DNA of 9,916 bases from Gemmatimonadota bacterium (GCA_031127185.1 JARIET010000082.1:1-9916), one strand, 5' to 3'. Positions 1 through 7,813 are shown, counted from the first letter of the stretch. The notes: a model not told the origin generated them from the letters alone. Numbers and translations: made by a program.

Positions 1-1
1 G

Positions 2-562
2 GAACATCTGGCGGCGACGCAGCCGTACGACCTCGTGGTGCTCGACCTCCGCCTGCCCAAGCGGTCGGGGATTGACGTGTTGCGGAGCTTGCGCGCGAAG
101 GGGTTCGAACGCCCGGTGCTGGTGCTGACGGCGCAGGACGCGGTAGACGCAAAAGTCGAAACGCTGCGTGCAGGCGCCGATGACTACGTCACGAAACCGT
201 TTGCGTTCGAGGAGCTCCTCGCGCGCGTCGAGGCCCTGTCGCGGCGACCGCGCGCCATCGCGGCGCCGGTGCTCAAGGTGGCGGATCTCGAGCTGAACGT
301 CGACTCACACGAGGTGCAGCGCGGCGGACGCGCGATCGAGCTCACCCCCAAGGAGTTCCTCGTGCTGGAGTACCTCATGCGCCATGCCGGCAAGGTGATG
401 AGCCGTACGCTGATCACGGAGTATGCCTGGGGATACCACTTCGATTCGGGAACGAACATCGTCGACGTGGTCATCAATCACCTCCGCAAGAAGGTGGACG
501 GTTCAGGCAAGAAGAAGCTGATCACGACGGTCCGGGGAGTCGGCTACGTGATCAAGGGCTGA
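2..562 (+). CDS. OmpR/PhoB-family response regulator, 5' truncated by window edge
   Basis: DNA-binding response regulator, the output half of a two-component system. The reading frame is open from base 2, so the true start lies outside the window and the first part of the receiver domain is missing. Visible receiver residues are the phospho-acceptor Asp in VVLDLRLP (codon 44-46), the conserved Thr in VLVLTAQD (128-130) and the Lys in YVTKPF. After a short linker comes a complete winged-helix domain: ELTPKEFLVLEYLMRHAGKV, then the recognition-helix region TNIVDVVINHLRKKVD and the wing ending in TVRGVGYVIKG. The recognition helix resembles the CopR/CusR/QseB branch of the family. The partner kinase starts 9 bases after the stop, so the two are almost certainly co-transcribed. 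The family is certain; the stimulus and regulon are unknown. Confidence 0.95.
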   Translation, partial: EHLAATQPYDLVVLDLRLPKRSGIDVLRSLRAKGFERPVLVLTAQDAVDAKVETLRAGADDYVTKPFAFEELLARVEALSRRPRAIAAPVLKVADLELNVDSHEVQRGGRAIELTPKEFLVLEYLMRHAGKVMSRTLITEYAWGYHFDSGTNIVDVVINHLRKKVDGSGKKKLITTVRGVGYVIKG

Positions 563-571
563 GCGGGCCCC

Positions 572-2107
572 GTGGCATCGCTCCGCGCGCGCACGACGCT
601 GGCATTCGGCGCAACCACCATCGCTGGTGTTGCCCTGTTTGGTATTGTGGCGACGTTCGAGCGCCGCGCCGCGACCGAACGCGACCTGATCGAACGCACG
701 CGCCGCAACGCGGCGTTGGCGGCGCGCATTATCGAGCGTCAGGGCGTGCAAGGCGTATTTGCGCTCGATACGGCGTCGACGGTCGGCAGCATGCTCAACC
801 TCGGCGTCACGCGTGTTCTCGATGAGCTCACCGGGTACTACGTGCTGGTCGGGGACTCCACGCGGCTGCTGTACTGGTCCCCGCAGGTCCGGCAAATCTA
901 TTCGCAGGCCATCAGCGAATTCCTGAACACAGAGCAGAAGAAACCCTTCCTGCGCGACCTTGACGAGCTGACCCGTGCCGTCTTTGACACACAGCCGCGT
1001 ACGGGAGCGCACCGCGTGCTGCTGAGCAGCGGAGACGAGGTCCTCGTGTCGGGGCAGATGCCGGACCAGCCGCTCCCCGGCGGCGTCCGACGGATCGCTG
1101 TGGGTGTCAGCACCTCGCGAATTCGTGAGGTCACCATCGAAATGGTGAGTTTGACCATCCTCTCGGCGCCCGTGCTGCTGCTGGTGTCGATGACGCTTGG
1201 CTGGTTGCTTACCGGCCGGATGCTCGCGCCGGTGAACCAGATCGGGCATGATGTGGCCGCCATTACCGACGGACGTGCGCTCCACCGGCGGGTCGTGGTC
1301 GAAGGCGACGTTGCCGACGAGATTGTCCGCCTGGCGCAGTCCGTCAATGAAATGATTGGCCGCCTGGAAACGTCGTTCGGCTCGCTCCGCCGTTTCACGG
1401 CGGATGCGAGCCACGAGTTGCGTACACCGCTTGCCGTGATCCGAGCCGACGTCGAGCGCGCCATGCACACCCAGACCAATTCACACGAGCACGCGGTCGC
1501 ACTTGAGGAAGCCCTGCAGCAGGTCTCGCGCATGACCGGCCTGGTCGAATCCCTGCTGACACTCGCGCGGGCCGACGAGGGTCGCTTTGCCCTCATGCGC
1601 GAACCTGTCCCGCTCGAGCCGTTGATTCGCGAAGTGGCCGAAACGGCGACGATTCTGGGTGAGGAGCCAGGGGTGACCGTCAAGCTGCCCGTCATCCAGC
1701 CGGTCACCGTACACGGGGACGGTGAACACCTCCGGCAGCTATTTCTTAACCTCGCCACCAACGCTGTGAAATACACACCGCGCGGCGGTTCGGTGGAGAT
1801 TTCGCTTGAGTCGCGGCACGATGAGGCGATCATCACGGTGAAAGACGACGGCATCGGCATCGCTGCGGCCGATCTTCCGTTCATTTTCGATCGGTTCTGG
1901 CGCGTGGACCGGGCGCGATCCAGGACCACAGGCGGCGGGGCCGGCCTCGGCCTGGCGATTTGCCAGTGGATTGCACACGCGCACCAGGGCAGGATCGATG
2001 TGAGCTCCCGCCTCGGGCGCGGGTCAACGTTCACGATCGTCCTGCCGACCGGACCAGGCCCCGAACTCGACGAGCCAACACCTAATTCTGGCTTAAGCAA
2101 ATCTTAA
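572..2107 (+). CDS. Membrane sensor histidine kinase (HAMP-HisKA-HATPase)
   Basis: Class I sensor kinase, 511 aa, predicted to autophosphorylate on His and pass the phosphate to the regulator encoded upstream. It has a first membrane helix at about residues 8-28, a periplasmic sensor of about 160 residues without recognisable similarity or cysteines, and a second helix at about 191-213. A HAMP linker follows (to about 266). The phospho-acceptor His281 lies in TADASHELRTPLAV. The ATPase domain shows the N box (N393, N397 in NLATNAVKY), the D box DDGIGI (D425-I430), an F-box-like FIFDRFWRVD and the G2 box GGGAGLGLAI. The start is GTG at 572: it directly precedes the positively charged N-terminus and first helix, and no ATG fits. 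The Shine-Dalgarno is poor, consistent with translational coupling. The TAA stop lies inside a candidate operator. The sensed signal cannot be read from the sequence. Confidence 0.94.
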   Translation: MASLRARTTLAFGATTIAGVALFGIVATFERRAATERDLIERTRRNAALAARIIERQGVQGVFALDTASTVGSMLNLGVTRVLDELTGYYVLVGDSTRLLYWSPQVRQIYSQAISEFLNTEQKKPFLRDLDELTRAVFDTQPRTGAHRVLLSSGDEVLVSGQMPDQPLPGGVRRIAVGVSTSRIREVTIEMVSLTILSAPVLLLVSMTLGWLLTGRMLAPVNQIGHDVAAITDGRALHRRVVVEGDVADEIVRLAQSVNEMIGRLETSFGSLRRFTADASHELRTPLAVIRADVERAMHTQTNSHEHAVALEEALQQVSRMTGLVESLLTLARADEGRFALMREPVPLEPLIREVAETATILGEEPGVTVKLPVIQPVTVHGDGEHLRQLFLNLATNAVKYTPRGGSVEISLESRHDEAIITVKDDGIGIAAADLPFIFDRFWRVDRARSRTTGGGAGLGLAICQWIAHAHQGRIDVSSRLGRGSTFTIVLPTGPGPELDEPTPNSGLSKS

Positions 2108-2108
2108 T
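2081..2108 (+). promoter_or_regulatory. Candidate response-regulator operator: three 11-bp-phased CTTAAT-like hexamers
   Basis: Three hexamers start exactly 11 bp apart: CCTAAT at 2081, CTTAAG at 2092 and CTTAAT at 2103, separated by TCTGG and CAAAT. The last two fit the PmrA-box consensus YTTAAK-N5-YTTAAK. Direct repeats one helical turn apart are how OmpR/PhoB-family dimers bind DNA. The site overlaps the end of the kinase gene (its TAA is part of the third hexamer) and lies 92 bp upstream of the tonB start at 2201. A weak -10-like CATTAC is at 2117-2122, a distance compatible with activator binding in place of a -35. That the neighbouring regulator binds here is inferred. Confidence 0.5.
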
Positions 2109-2189
2109 GTTTCGCCCATTACCCCCTCACGCGACCGCCGGTAGCTTCTTTGCGAGTCGTACGCGCCGCATCACGTCCACACCACGCAC

Positions 2190-2195
2190 GGGGTG
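2190..2195 (+). promoter_or_regulatory. Shine-Dalgarno-like site supporting a TTG start for tonB
   Basis: GGGGTG at 2190-2195 is close to the ideal GGAGGTG and ends 5 bases before the TTG at 2201. It favours that start over the TTG at 2150 that opens the longest frame. The extra 17 residues from 2150 (beginning MRVVRAASRPHHARG) look like translated leader. Confidence 0.45.
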
Positions 2196-2200
2196 CCACA

Positions 2201-2884
2201 TTGTTTAACAACCTTCTTGAGTCGAAGCCACAGAAGCAGCGATCTGTTGGTAGTTCGACCGTGAGCCTCATCTTCCACACCGCGATTATTTATCTCGCGG
2301 TGCAGGCGACGCTCAACGCCACGCAGGAAAAGGAGACGGTCGAGGAAAAGGTGAGTTTCGTCGAAGTCAAGAAAGACGAACCACCGCCGCCGAAGCCGCC
2401 GCCGCAGGAGGCCCCGCCTCCGCCGCAGAGCTTTCAGGTGCTCACCGCTCCGGTGAACATCCCGAATGTGCTCCCGGAAATCGACCTCACGGCCAAACTG
2501 ACGAACGAAAGCGACTTCTCTGGCAAGGGTGTGCAGTCGGCCAAGGCAAACACCGGACCGGTGGCGAAGCCGGAAGGCGACCAGCCGTACTTCGAGTTCA
2601 TGGTGGAAAAGCCCGTCACCGAAGCGTCCAACACGCAGCGCCCGCGCTACCCGGACATTTTGAAGTCCGCCGGTGTCGAGGGCGAGGTGCAGGCGCAGTT
2701 CGTCGTGGACACCACGGGACGGGTCGAGTTGAGTTCGTTCAAGGTGCTCAAGGCCTCGCACCAGCTGTTCGAGGCCGCGGTTCGCTCGGCGCTGCCGGGC
2801 ATGCGTTTCATCCCGGCCGAAGTCGGCCAGAAGCGCGTCCGCCAGCTTGTGCAGCAGCCGTTCGTATTCGCGATTGCGAAGTAG
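2201..2884 (+). CDS. tonB: Energy transducer TonB
   Basis: Periplasm-spanning TonB that carries proton-motive energy from the ExbB-ExbD motor to outer-membrane TonB-dependent receptors. With the TTG start at 2201 it is 227 aa. The N-terminus MFNNLLESKPQKQRS is cytoplasmic, and one membrane anchor spans about residues 19-38. The anchor contains S22-xxx-H26, matching the functional SxxxH motif of E. coli TonB (S16, H20). A proline-rich spacer follows (about 60-77, PPPPKPPPQEAPPPPQ), then a linker and a classic TonB C-terminal domain at about 145-226: RPRYPDILKSAGVEGEV, QFVVDTTGRV, and the hydrophobic end VQQPFVFAIAK. It is followed 40 bases later by exbB, giving a complete energizing operon. 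A longer form from TTG 2150 (244 aa) is possible but less likely. The family is secure; the start is moderately secure. Confidence 0.93.
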   Translation: MFNNLLESKPQKQRSVGSSTVSLIFHTAIIYLAVQATLNATQEKETVEEKVSFVEVKKDEPPPPKPPPQEAPPPPQSFQVLTAPVNIPNVLPEIDLTAKLTNESDFSGKGVQSAKANTGPVAKPEGDQPYFEFMVEKPVTEASNTQRPRYPDILKSAGVEGEVQAQFVVDTTGRVELSSFKVLKASHQLFEAAVRSALPGMRFIPAEVGQKRVRQLVQQPFVFAIAK

Positions 2885-2924
2885 CTTCCCCGCCTCTCAA
2901 CCCGCCTAGGAGATCATAAGTCTT

Positions 2925-3656
2925 ATGGAAATGTCACTGATTGAGCTGTACGGCCACATGGGCCCATTCGCGAAGGGCATCATCTACGTCCTCGCGATCA
3001 TGTCCATCTGGTCATTGACCGTCATGATGCAAAAGTGGTGGTTCCTCCGCTCGGCGCAGGTGGAGACGCGCAAGTTTGCGCCCGAATTCTCGCAGTTTCT
3101 TGAGGAAGACAACCTCACCGAGGCGATCAAACTCGCCGAGAGCTACAAAAAGTCGCACGTGGCGCGCGTGCTCGGGAACTCACTCTCCGAGATTCGGCCG
3201 CTGATCGCTGACGGTTCGGTCACGGTTGCCGACATCAATTCGGCAGAGCGCGCGATCGAACGTGAAATGCTGATGACCATCGTGCTCATCAAGCGCGGCC
3301 TGGGCGTTCTGGCCACCGTCGGTTCCACGGCGCCGTTCGTCGGCCTCGTCGGCACCACCATGGGCGTCGTCAACGCCTTCACGGGCATGGCGCAGTCGGG
3401 CGGCGGCGGCCTGGGAGCCATCTCGGCCGGTATCGCCGAGGCGCTCATCACCACCGCGTTCGGCCTTCTCGTCGCCATTCCGGCCGTGTGGGCCTACAAC
3501 TACTTCCAGACGAAGGTCGACAACATCACGGCCGAAATGACGTACTCCTCCAAGGAAATGGTGGACTACCTCATCAAGGGCGTCTCTGGTGAGTTCGGGC
3601 GCAGCCGCTTTACCCGTGAGTTCAATACCGCTGCACAGAACGCGGCCAAGATCTGA
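2925..3656 (+). CDS. exbB: ExbB/TolQ/MotA-family proton channel protein
   Basis: Inner-membrane proton-channel subunit, 243 aa, that forms the pentameric motor with ExbD and drives TonB. It has the family's three membrane helices at about 15-36, 125-150 and 168-192, with a cytoplasmic loop between the first two. The signature region is intact: GSTAPFVGLVGTTMGVVNAF and GIAEALITTAFGLLVAIPAV. Aligned by eye with E. coli ExbB, E172, T144 and T177 occupy the places of E176, T148 and T181, the residues lining the ion path. The start ATG 2925 is preceded by AGGAG at 2908-2912; an ATG two codons later is possible. TolQ is the alternative name, but the neighbouring TonB genes and the absence of TolA, TolB or Pal favour ExbB. 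Confidence 0.95.
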   Translation: MEMSLIELYGHMGPFAKGIIYVLAIMSIWSLTVMMQKWWFLRSAQVETRKFAPEFSQFLEEDNLTEAIKLAESYKKSHVARVLGNSLSEIRPLIADGSVTVADINSAERAIEREMLMTIVLIKRGLGVLATVGSTAPFVGLVGTTMGVVNAFTGMAQSGGGGLGAISAGIAEALITTAFGLLVAIPAVWAYNYFQTKVDNITAEMTYSSKEMVDYLIKGVSGEFGRSRFTREFNTAAQNAAKI

Positions 3657-3691
3657 CCTGACGGCATCCCCTTTCACGAGGAGCACGACCT

Positions 3692-4180
3692 ATGGGAATG
3701 CAGCTCTCCTCCGAGGGCGTCAAGTCTGAGCCGAACATGGTGCCGATGATCGACATCATGCTCGTGCTCCTGATCATCTTCATGATTGTGATCCCGGCGC
3801 TGCTGGCCGGGCACAACGCGATCCCGCCGGAAGGACAGAACATCAAGCCACACCCGAATGAGGACGACGACGTCGTGTTCGGAATCGACGCCGACGGCAA
3901 GTTCTACCTCGACAAGAAGCCCTTGTCGGACCAGGAGATCGGGGCGGCGATCCGCGCCATCTATGATGTGCGGACGACCGACAAGATCATGTTCATCAAG
4001 GCGGACAAGGGCATCAAGTACGACCGCGTGATGGAAGCAATGGAAATTGCCTCCAACCAGGGTGTGCGCGTGGCCGCCTTGATTACCGACCAGATCAAGG
4101 GATCGCAGTCCTTGATCGAGAGTGATAACGCAGGCGCCGACCTTGGGATCGGCGGTGAGAAGAAGGGAGGGACTCCGTAA
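3692..4180 (+). CDS. exbD: ExbD/TolR family biopolymer transport protein, copy 1
   Basis: Proton-motor partner of ExbB, 162 aa. A short cytoplasmic N-terminus is followed by one membrane helix at about 17-39 beginning NMVPMIDIMLVLLIIFM. Asp21 in this helix matches the essential protonatable Asp25 of E. coli ExbD. The periplasmic domain (about 60-135) has the family fold pattern: VVFGIDADGKFYLDKKPL, IMFIKADKGIKYDRVMEAMEIA and GVRVAALIT. It is slightly longer than usual owing to an acidic segment (PNEDDD) and a Gly/Lys-rich C-terminal tail after about residue 135. GAGGAG at 3678-3683 is a good ribosome binding site 8 bases before ATG 3692. Its TAA directly abuts the ATG of the second exbD. Confidence 0.95.
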   Translation: MGMQLSSEGVKSEPNMVPMIDIMLVLLIIFMIVIPALLAGHNAIPPEGQNIKPHPNEDDDVVFGIDADGKFYLDKKPLSDQEIGAAIRAIYDVRTTDKIMFIKADKGIKYDRVMEAMEIASNQGVRVAALITDQIKGSQSLIESDNAGADLGIGGEKKGGTP

Positions 4181-4606
4181 ATGGGAATGAGCGTTGGCGG
4201 TAGTAAGGGATTCAACTCGGAACCGAACATGGTGCCGATGATCGATATCCTGCTCGTGCTGCTCATCATTTTCATGATGATCATTCCGATGGGCCGAAAG
4301 GCCTTCGATGTGCAGCTCCCGGATCCCACGGCGGAGAAGCCACCGCCGAACCAGAAGGTGAACCAGATCGTGCTCGAGGTGCTCCCCGGCGAGACGTACT
4401 TGATCAACAAGGCGCCCGTAGCCAAGAGCGAACTGTACAAGGAAATGAAGAAGATTTACGATCCGCGCCCCGAGAAGATCCTGTTTGTACGCGGCGATCC
4501 CAACGTCGTGTATCAGGACGTGATCTACGGGATCGACCAGGCTCGTGGTGCTGGCGTCAAGGTCATCGGAGCGACCCCGCGGGCTCCCGCAGGTGCAAAT
4601 CCGTAG
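4181..4606 (+). CDS. exbD: ExbD/TolR family biopolymer transport protein, copy 2
   Basis: Second ExbD, 141 aa, starting on the base after the stop of the first, with GGGAGG at 4165-4170 as ribosome binding site inside the preceding gene. It has the same membrane segment (NMVPMIDILLVLLIIFMM) with Asp22 as the protonatable residue. Its periplasmic domain differs: VQLPDPTAEKPPPNQKVNQI, EVLPGETYLINKAPV, EKILFVRGDPNVVYQDVIYGID and GVKVIGATP. Over 57 bases, 3728-3784 and 4220-4276 differ at only 6 positions, pointing to tandem duplication or strong constraint on the helix. Paired ExbDs occur in other phyla such as Bacteroidota. Mixed ExbD dimers or partition between the two TonBs are both possible; the sequence does not decide. 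Confidence 0.95.
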   Translation: MGMSVGGSKGFNSEPNMVPMIDILLVLLIIFMMIIPMGRKAFDVQLPDPTAEKPPPNQKVNQIVLEVLPGETYLINKAPVAKSELYKEMKKIYDPRPEKILFVRGDPNVVYQDVIYGIDQARGAGVKVIGATPRAPAGANP

Positions 4607-4620
4607 CGAATGAACGTGGG

Positions 4621-4664
4621 ATGATACGCCCGGCGAACCCTTTTCGGTTCGCCGGGCGTATCAT
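4621..4664 (+). terminator. Perfect 19-bp hairpin between exbD2 and the second tonB-like gene
   Basis: The arm ATGATACGCCCGGCGAACC (4621-4639) is followed by a 6-base loop CTTTTC and its exact reverse complement at 4646-4664. Two possible G-U pairs extend the stem. Only TTTAA follows, so the U-tract needed for an efficient intrinsic terminator is short. The hairpin starts 14 bases after the exbD2 stop and ends 8 bases before the next gene's ATG (4673). It may be a terminator of the tonB-exbB-exbD-exbD unit, a partial (read-through) terminator, or a 3'-end stabiliser. Confidence 0.7.
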
Positions 4665-4672
4665 TTAACGCA

Positions 4673-5488
4673 ATGACACTCGCGCATCGTGCTCCACTGC
4701 CCCGAAAGCCGTACCGACCTCCCATTGGCATCCCCACGCCAAAGGAGAGCCGGGCCGGCAGCATCATTGCATCCGTCATTCTGCATGCCCTCATCGTTTT
4801 CCTGATCATCGGGCCCTTTATTGCCCATGACATCGTGGTGGCACAGAATGAAGGTGCCGGCGGCCCCGGTCCGCAGGGTGGTGGCGGGGGCGGGAACCGC
4901 GGTGGCGGTCAGGCGCTGCGCGAGCGCGCCCAGTACATCGAGATCGCTCCGCCGCCGCCCCCAGTCACAAAATCCACACAGCCGCAGCTGGTCACGCCGC
5001 CGGTGGTCAGGCCGCCGGAACCGCCGGTACCCCAGCCACCGATACAAGACCCTGTGCCGGTGAGCGCTCCGGCCGAAGTAGTGACTGCGGCGGTGACTGG
5101 CACCGGCGGAACGGGCTCGGACGGCAGCGCGGGAACGGGCCCCGGATCGGGCGGGGGTGTTGGCTCAGGCGTGGGGACCGGGCGAGGCTCAGGAAACGGG
5201 GCGGGAACGGGGGGCGGGACCGGGCGCATCTACCCGCCACAGGTGACGCACCTGGCGCTGTTGCCCATGCCTGTGCCGTCCAAGGTGAAGCCCTACACGC
5301 TCATCGCCACGTTCGAGGTAGACGAGACGGGGAAGGGAAGGTTGTTGCACTTCAACGAGTCCAAGGACTCGAACTACAACAAGAAGATCCGGGCCATGCT
5401 GGAAGAGATCCGCTTCCGCCCCGCCGTTCGCGCCGACGGCACGGCCGTCCGCGACACGGCCCAAGTCATCGCCGAGGCGCGCCTCTAG
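4673..5488 (+). CDS. tonB: Second, divergent TonB-like energy transducer with Gly-rich spacer
   Basis: TonB-like protein of 271 aa. The basic, Pro-rich N-terminus (about 1-28) is cytoplasmic, and one membrane anchor spans about 29-51. The anchor contains S34-xxx-H38, the same SxxxH motif as the first TonB, which supports coupling to ExbB-ExbD. Gly-rich stretches occur at about 61-79 and 143-184, with a Pro-rich stretch (about 93-133, PPPPP, PPEPPVPQPP) between them. The C-terminal domain, about 190-271, is a divergent TonB_C-like module: YTLIATFEVDETGKGRL, YNKKIRAMLEEIRFRPAVRADGTAVRDTAQV. The start ATG 4673 is the only one upstream of the anchor. It has no Shine-Dalgarno and sits 8 bases after a strong hairpin, so initiation may be leaderless-like or coupled. 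The general assignment is good; which receptor or process it serves is unknown. Confidence 0.82.
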   Translation: MTLAHRAPLPRKPYRPPIGIPTPKESRAGSIIASVILHALIVFLIIGPFIAHDIVVAQNEGAGGPGPQGGGGGGNRGGGQALRERAQYIEIAPPPPPVTKSTQPQLVTPPVVRPPEPPVPQPPIQDPVPVSAPAEVVTAAVTGTGGTGSDGSAGTGPGSGGGVGSGVGTGRGSGNGAGTGGGTGRIYPPQVTHLALLPMPVPSKVKPYTLIATFEVDETGKGRLLHFNESKDSNYNKKIRAMLEEIRFRPAVRADGTAVRDTAQVIAEARL

Positions 5489-5635
5489 CCCACGGTGCGG
5501 ACGGGCGCGCCCGCCAGATGACGGGCGACCCTACCCCCCGTGATGCGGGGCTGGTAACTTTCGCAGATTGTACGCAAACCGTGGCGCCATAACGAGATGG
5601 CGTTGCGTTGCCTGCCATCTGATTTCTCCCACCAA
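5489..5635 (+). promoter_or_regulatory. Intergenic region before hppA: weak hairpins and a possible promoter
   Basis: A short non-coding gap. It contains a 12-bp palindrome CGGGCGCGCCCG (5502-5513) and a small stem CCCCG-TGATG-CGGGG (5536-5550) with no T-tract, at best a weak terminator. A -10-like CATAAC is at 5588-5593, with a poor -35-like TTGTAC at 5568-5573 only 14 bp upstream. Transcription from this -10 would begin around 5600, which suits the hppA start at 5636 better than the ATG at 5597. All of this is weak pattern evidence. Confidence 0.25.
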
Positions 5636-7813
5636 ATGCCACTTTCGACGCTGTTGACGATCGTTCTGGGTGTGAGCGCCGGCGCGCTTGTTTTCGCCAT
5701 CGCGCTCTCCCGTTGGGTGCTCAGCCGAAGCACCGGTACCCCCGAAATGCGGGTGATTTCCGACGCGATTCAGGAAGGCGCGGAGGCGTACCTTCGCCGC
5801 CAGAATCGAACCATATCGGTGCTGGCCGTGCTTGTCGCGGTGGCCCTGGCCGTTGGCTATGGCATCCTGCGCCAGTCGATGCCTGGCGACCCGGTCGCCG
5901 ACCGTACCATGCTGGCGTTCTACGTGACGCTCTCGTTCCTGCTGGGCGCGCTGTCCTCCGGCATCGCCGGGTACATGGGCATGTGGGTGTCGATCCGCGC
6001 CAACATCCGCGTGGCTGCGGCTGCAACGACTTCGCTCAACGCCGCGCTCCAGACCGCGCTACGTGGAGGCGCGGTAAGCGGTCTCTTCACCGTCGCGATG
6101 TCGCTGCTCGGCGTCGGTGGACTCTTCGCCGTTCTCTCGATGTTCGCGCCGGAAGGCGTCGATGCGAATGCGTGGGTCCAGAAGATTCCGTTTGTGATCG
6201 TCGGTTACGGGTTCGGCGCGAGCTTCGTCGCGCTCTTCGCGCAGCTGGGCGGCGGCATCTACACCAAGGCTGCTGACGTCGGCGCCGACCTCGTCGGCAA
6301 GGTGGAAGCGGGCATCCCCGAAGACGATCCGCGCAATCCGGCCGTGATCGCGGACCTCGTTGGCGACAACGTCGGCGACTGCGCCGGCCGTGGCGCGGAC
6401 CTCTTTGAATCCATTGCGGCCGAGAATATCGGCGCGATGATCCTGGGCGTGTTCCTGTTCCAGTCGTTCGGCGTGGCCGGCATCCTTTTCCCGCTTGTGA
6501 TTGGTGCAGCGGGCATGGTGGCGTCCATCGTTGGCATCATGTCGGTGAAGGCACGCGACGACGAAGACCCGATGAATGCACTGAATCGTGGGTTCTACCT
6601 CACGACTGCCCTCGTCGTCGTCGCAATCTTCTTCACCTGCAAGTGGCTGCTCGTAGCGCCCGATGCACCGAACGCGTGGAAGTACTTCTTTGCCTGCGCG
6701 ATGATCGGCGTGGCGACATCGGTCGCGTTCGTGTTCATCACCCAGTACTACACGGAATACCGGTATCGCCCCGTGAAGTCCATAGCCGACGCCTCGCTCA
6801 CCGGCCCGGCGACGAACATCATCATGGGCCTCTCGGTCGGCATGGAGTCCACCGTGCTGCCCGTGATCACCATCGGCATCGCGCTCGTCTCGAGCTTCCT
6901 GCTCGGCCGTGCGAGCGGCGTGATGATTGACGGTGAGGCCGCTGGTGGCCTCTTTGGCACGGCCGTGGCCACGATGGGCATGCTGGGTTCGGCTGGCTAC
7001 ATCCTCGCGATGGACGTGTTTGGACCCATCACGGACAACGCCGGCGGCATCGCCGAAATGTCCAAGCAGCCAGCGTCGGTGCGCGACAAGACCGACCGCC
7101 TCGACTCGGTGGGCAATACCACCAAGGCGCTCACCAAGGGCTACGCCATTGGCTCGGCGGCACTCGCGGCCTTCCTGCTCTTTTCGGCGTACCTCGACGA
7201 GGTGCGCAACTACACGAGCGAAGCGCTGCACGTGGACCTCTCCAAGCCACCGGTGTTCGTCGCGGGCCTCCTGGGCGCGATGCTCGTGTTCTGGTTCAGC
7301 TCGCTCGCGCTCCGTGCGGTGAGCCGAGCCGCCCAGAGCGTGATTGAAGAAGTGCGTCGGCAGTTCAAGGCCAAGCCGGGCATCATGGCCGGCACGGACA
7401 AGCCCGACTACGGCGCGTGCGTGGACATCGTGACCAAGGGTGCGCTGCGCGCGATGGTGCTGCCGGGAGCGCTGGTCGTGATCTTCCCGATCGTTGTCGG
7501 TGTGGTCTTCAAGTATGTCGGCGCGCCGGGTGAACGACTGGGCGCCGAGGCGGTCGCCGGGTTCCTGATGGTGGCCACGATTGTCGGTATCCTGATGGCC
7601 GGCTTCCTGAACAACGGCGGCGGCGCCTGGGACAACGCCAAGAAGTTCATCGAAACCGGCGTACATGGAGGCAAGAAGTCCGACGCGCACAAGGCGGCGG
7701 TAGTTGGTGACACCGTCGGCGATCCATTCAAGGACACCGCCGGCCCGTCGCTGCACGTGCTCATCAAGCTCCTCTCGACGATCACGCTGGTGCTGGCCCC
7801 GCTCTTCATCTAG
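5636..7813 (+). CDS. hppA: Membrane-bound proton-translocating pyrophosphatase, K+-independent type
   Basis: Integral-membrane pump that hydrolyses pyrophosphate and exports protons, 725 aa with many membrane helices, the usual length. The catalytic site is intact: [20 protein letters not shown] (214-233) followed by [20 protein letters not shown] (239-258), then [14 protein letters not shown] (465-478), and the C-terminal [15 protein letters not shown] (659-673) with [17 protein letters not shown] (691-707). [10 protein letters not shown] places Lys497 where K+-dependent enzymes have Ala, so this should be the K+-independent H+-pumping type. The ATG at 5636 is chosen because it begins directly at the first helix ([13 protein letters not shown]). 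An in-frame ATG at 5597 would add 13 residues; neither has a good ribosome binding site. The pump recycles biosynthetic pyrophosphate into proton-motive force, which the TonB motor and nearby permeases could use. Confidence 0.95.
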   Translation: MPLSTLLTIVLGVSAGALVFAIALSRWVLSRSTGTPEMRVISDAIQEGAEAYLRRQNRTISVLAVLVAVALAVGYGILRQSMPGDPVADRTMLAFYVTLSFLLGALSSGIAGYMGMWVSIRANIRVAAAATTSLNAALQTALRGGAVSGLFTVAMSLLGVGGLFAVLSMFAPEGVDANAWVQKIPFVIVGYGFGASFVALFAQLGGGIYTKAADVGADLVGKVEAGIPEDDPRNPAVIADLVGDNVGDCAGRGADLFESIAAENIGAMILGVFLFQSFGVAGILFPLVIGAAGMVASIVGIMSVKARDDEDPMNALNRGFYLTTALVVVAIFFTCKWLLVAPDAPNAWKYFFACAMIGVATSVAFVFITQYYTEYRYRPVKSIADASLTGPATNIIMGLSVGMESTVLPVITIGIALVSSFLLGRASGVMIDGEAAGGLFGTAVATMGMLGSAGYILAMDVFGPITDNAGGIAEMSKQPASVRDKTDRLDSVGNTTKALTKGYAIGSAALAAFLLFSAYLDEVRNYTSEALHVDLSKPPVFVAGLLGAMLVFWFSSLALRAVSRAAQSVIEEVRRQFKAKPGIMAGTDKPDYGACVDIVTKGALRAMVLPGALVVIFPIVVGVVFKYVGAPGERLGAEAVAGFLMVATIVGILMAGFLNNGGGAWDNAKKFIETGVHGGKKSDAHKAAVVGDTVGDPFKDTAGPSLHVLIKLLSTITLVLAPLFI

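Noticed and set aside
503..2100. Long minus-strand frames (503-1468 and 898-2100) opposite the histidine kinase
   Set aside because: The Arg/Ser-rich composition and lack of any recognisable domain are typical antisense artefacts. The + strand kinase has all its motifs in order.
2150..2200. 17-residue N-terminal extension of the first TonB from the TTG at 2150
   Set aside because: There is no ribosome binding site and the residues look like leader sequence. The TTG at 2201 has GGGGTG 5 bases upstream and gives a typical TonB N-terminus. The longer form cannot be fully excluded.
5130..5225. Gly-codon-rich low-complexity DNA, considered as a nucleotide repeat or a CRISPR-like array
   Set aside because: The units are irregular, all in frame and encode the Gly/Ser/Thr spacer of the TonB-like protein. 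There is no fixed repeat length and there are no unique spacers.
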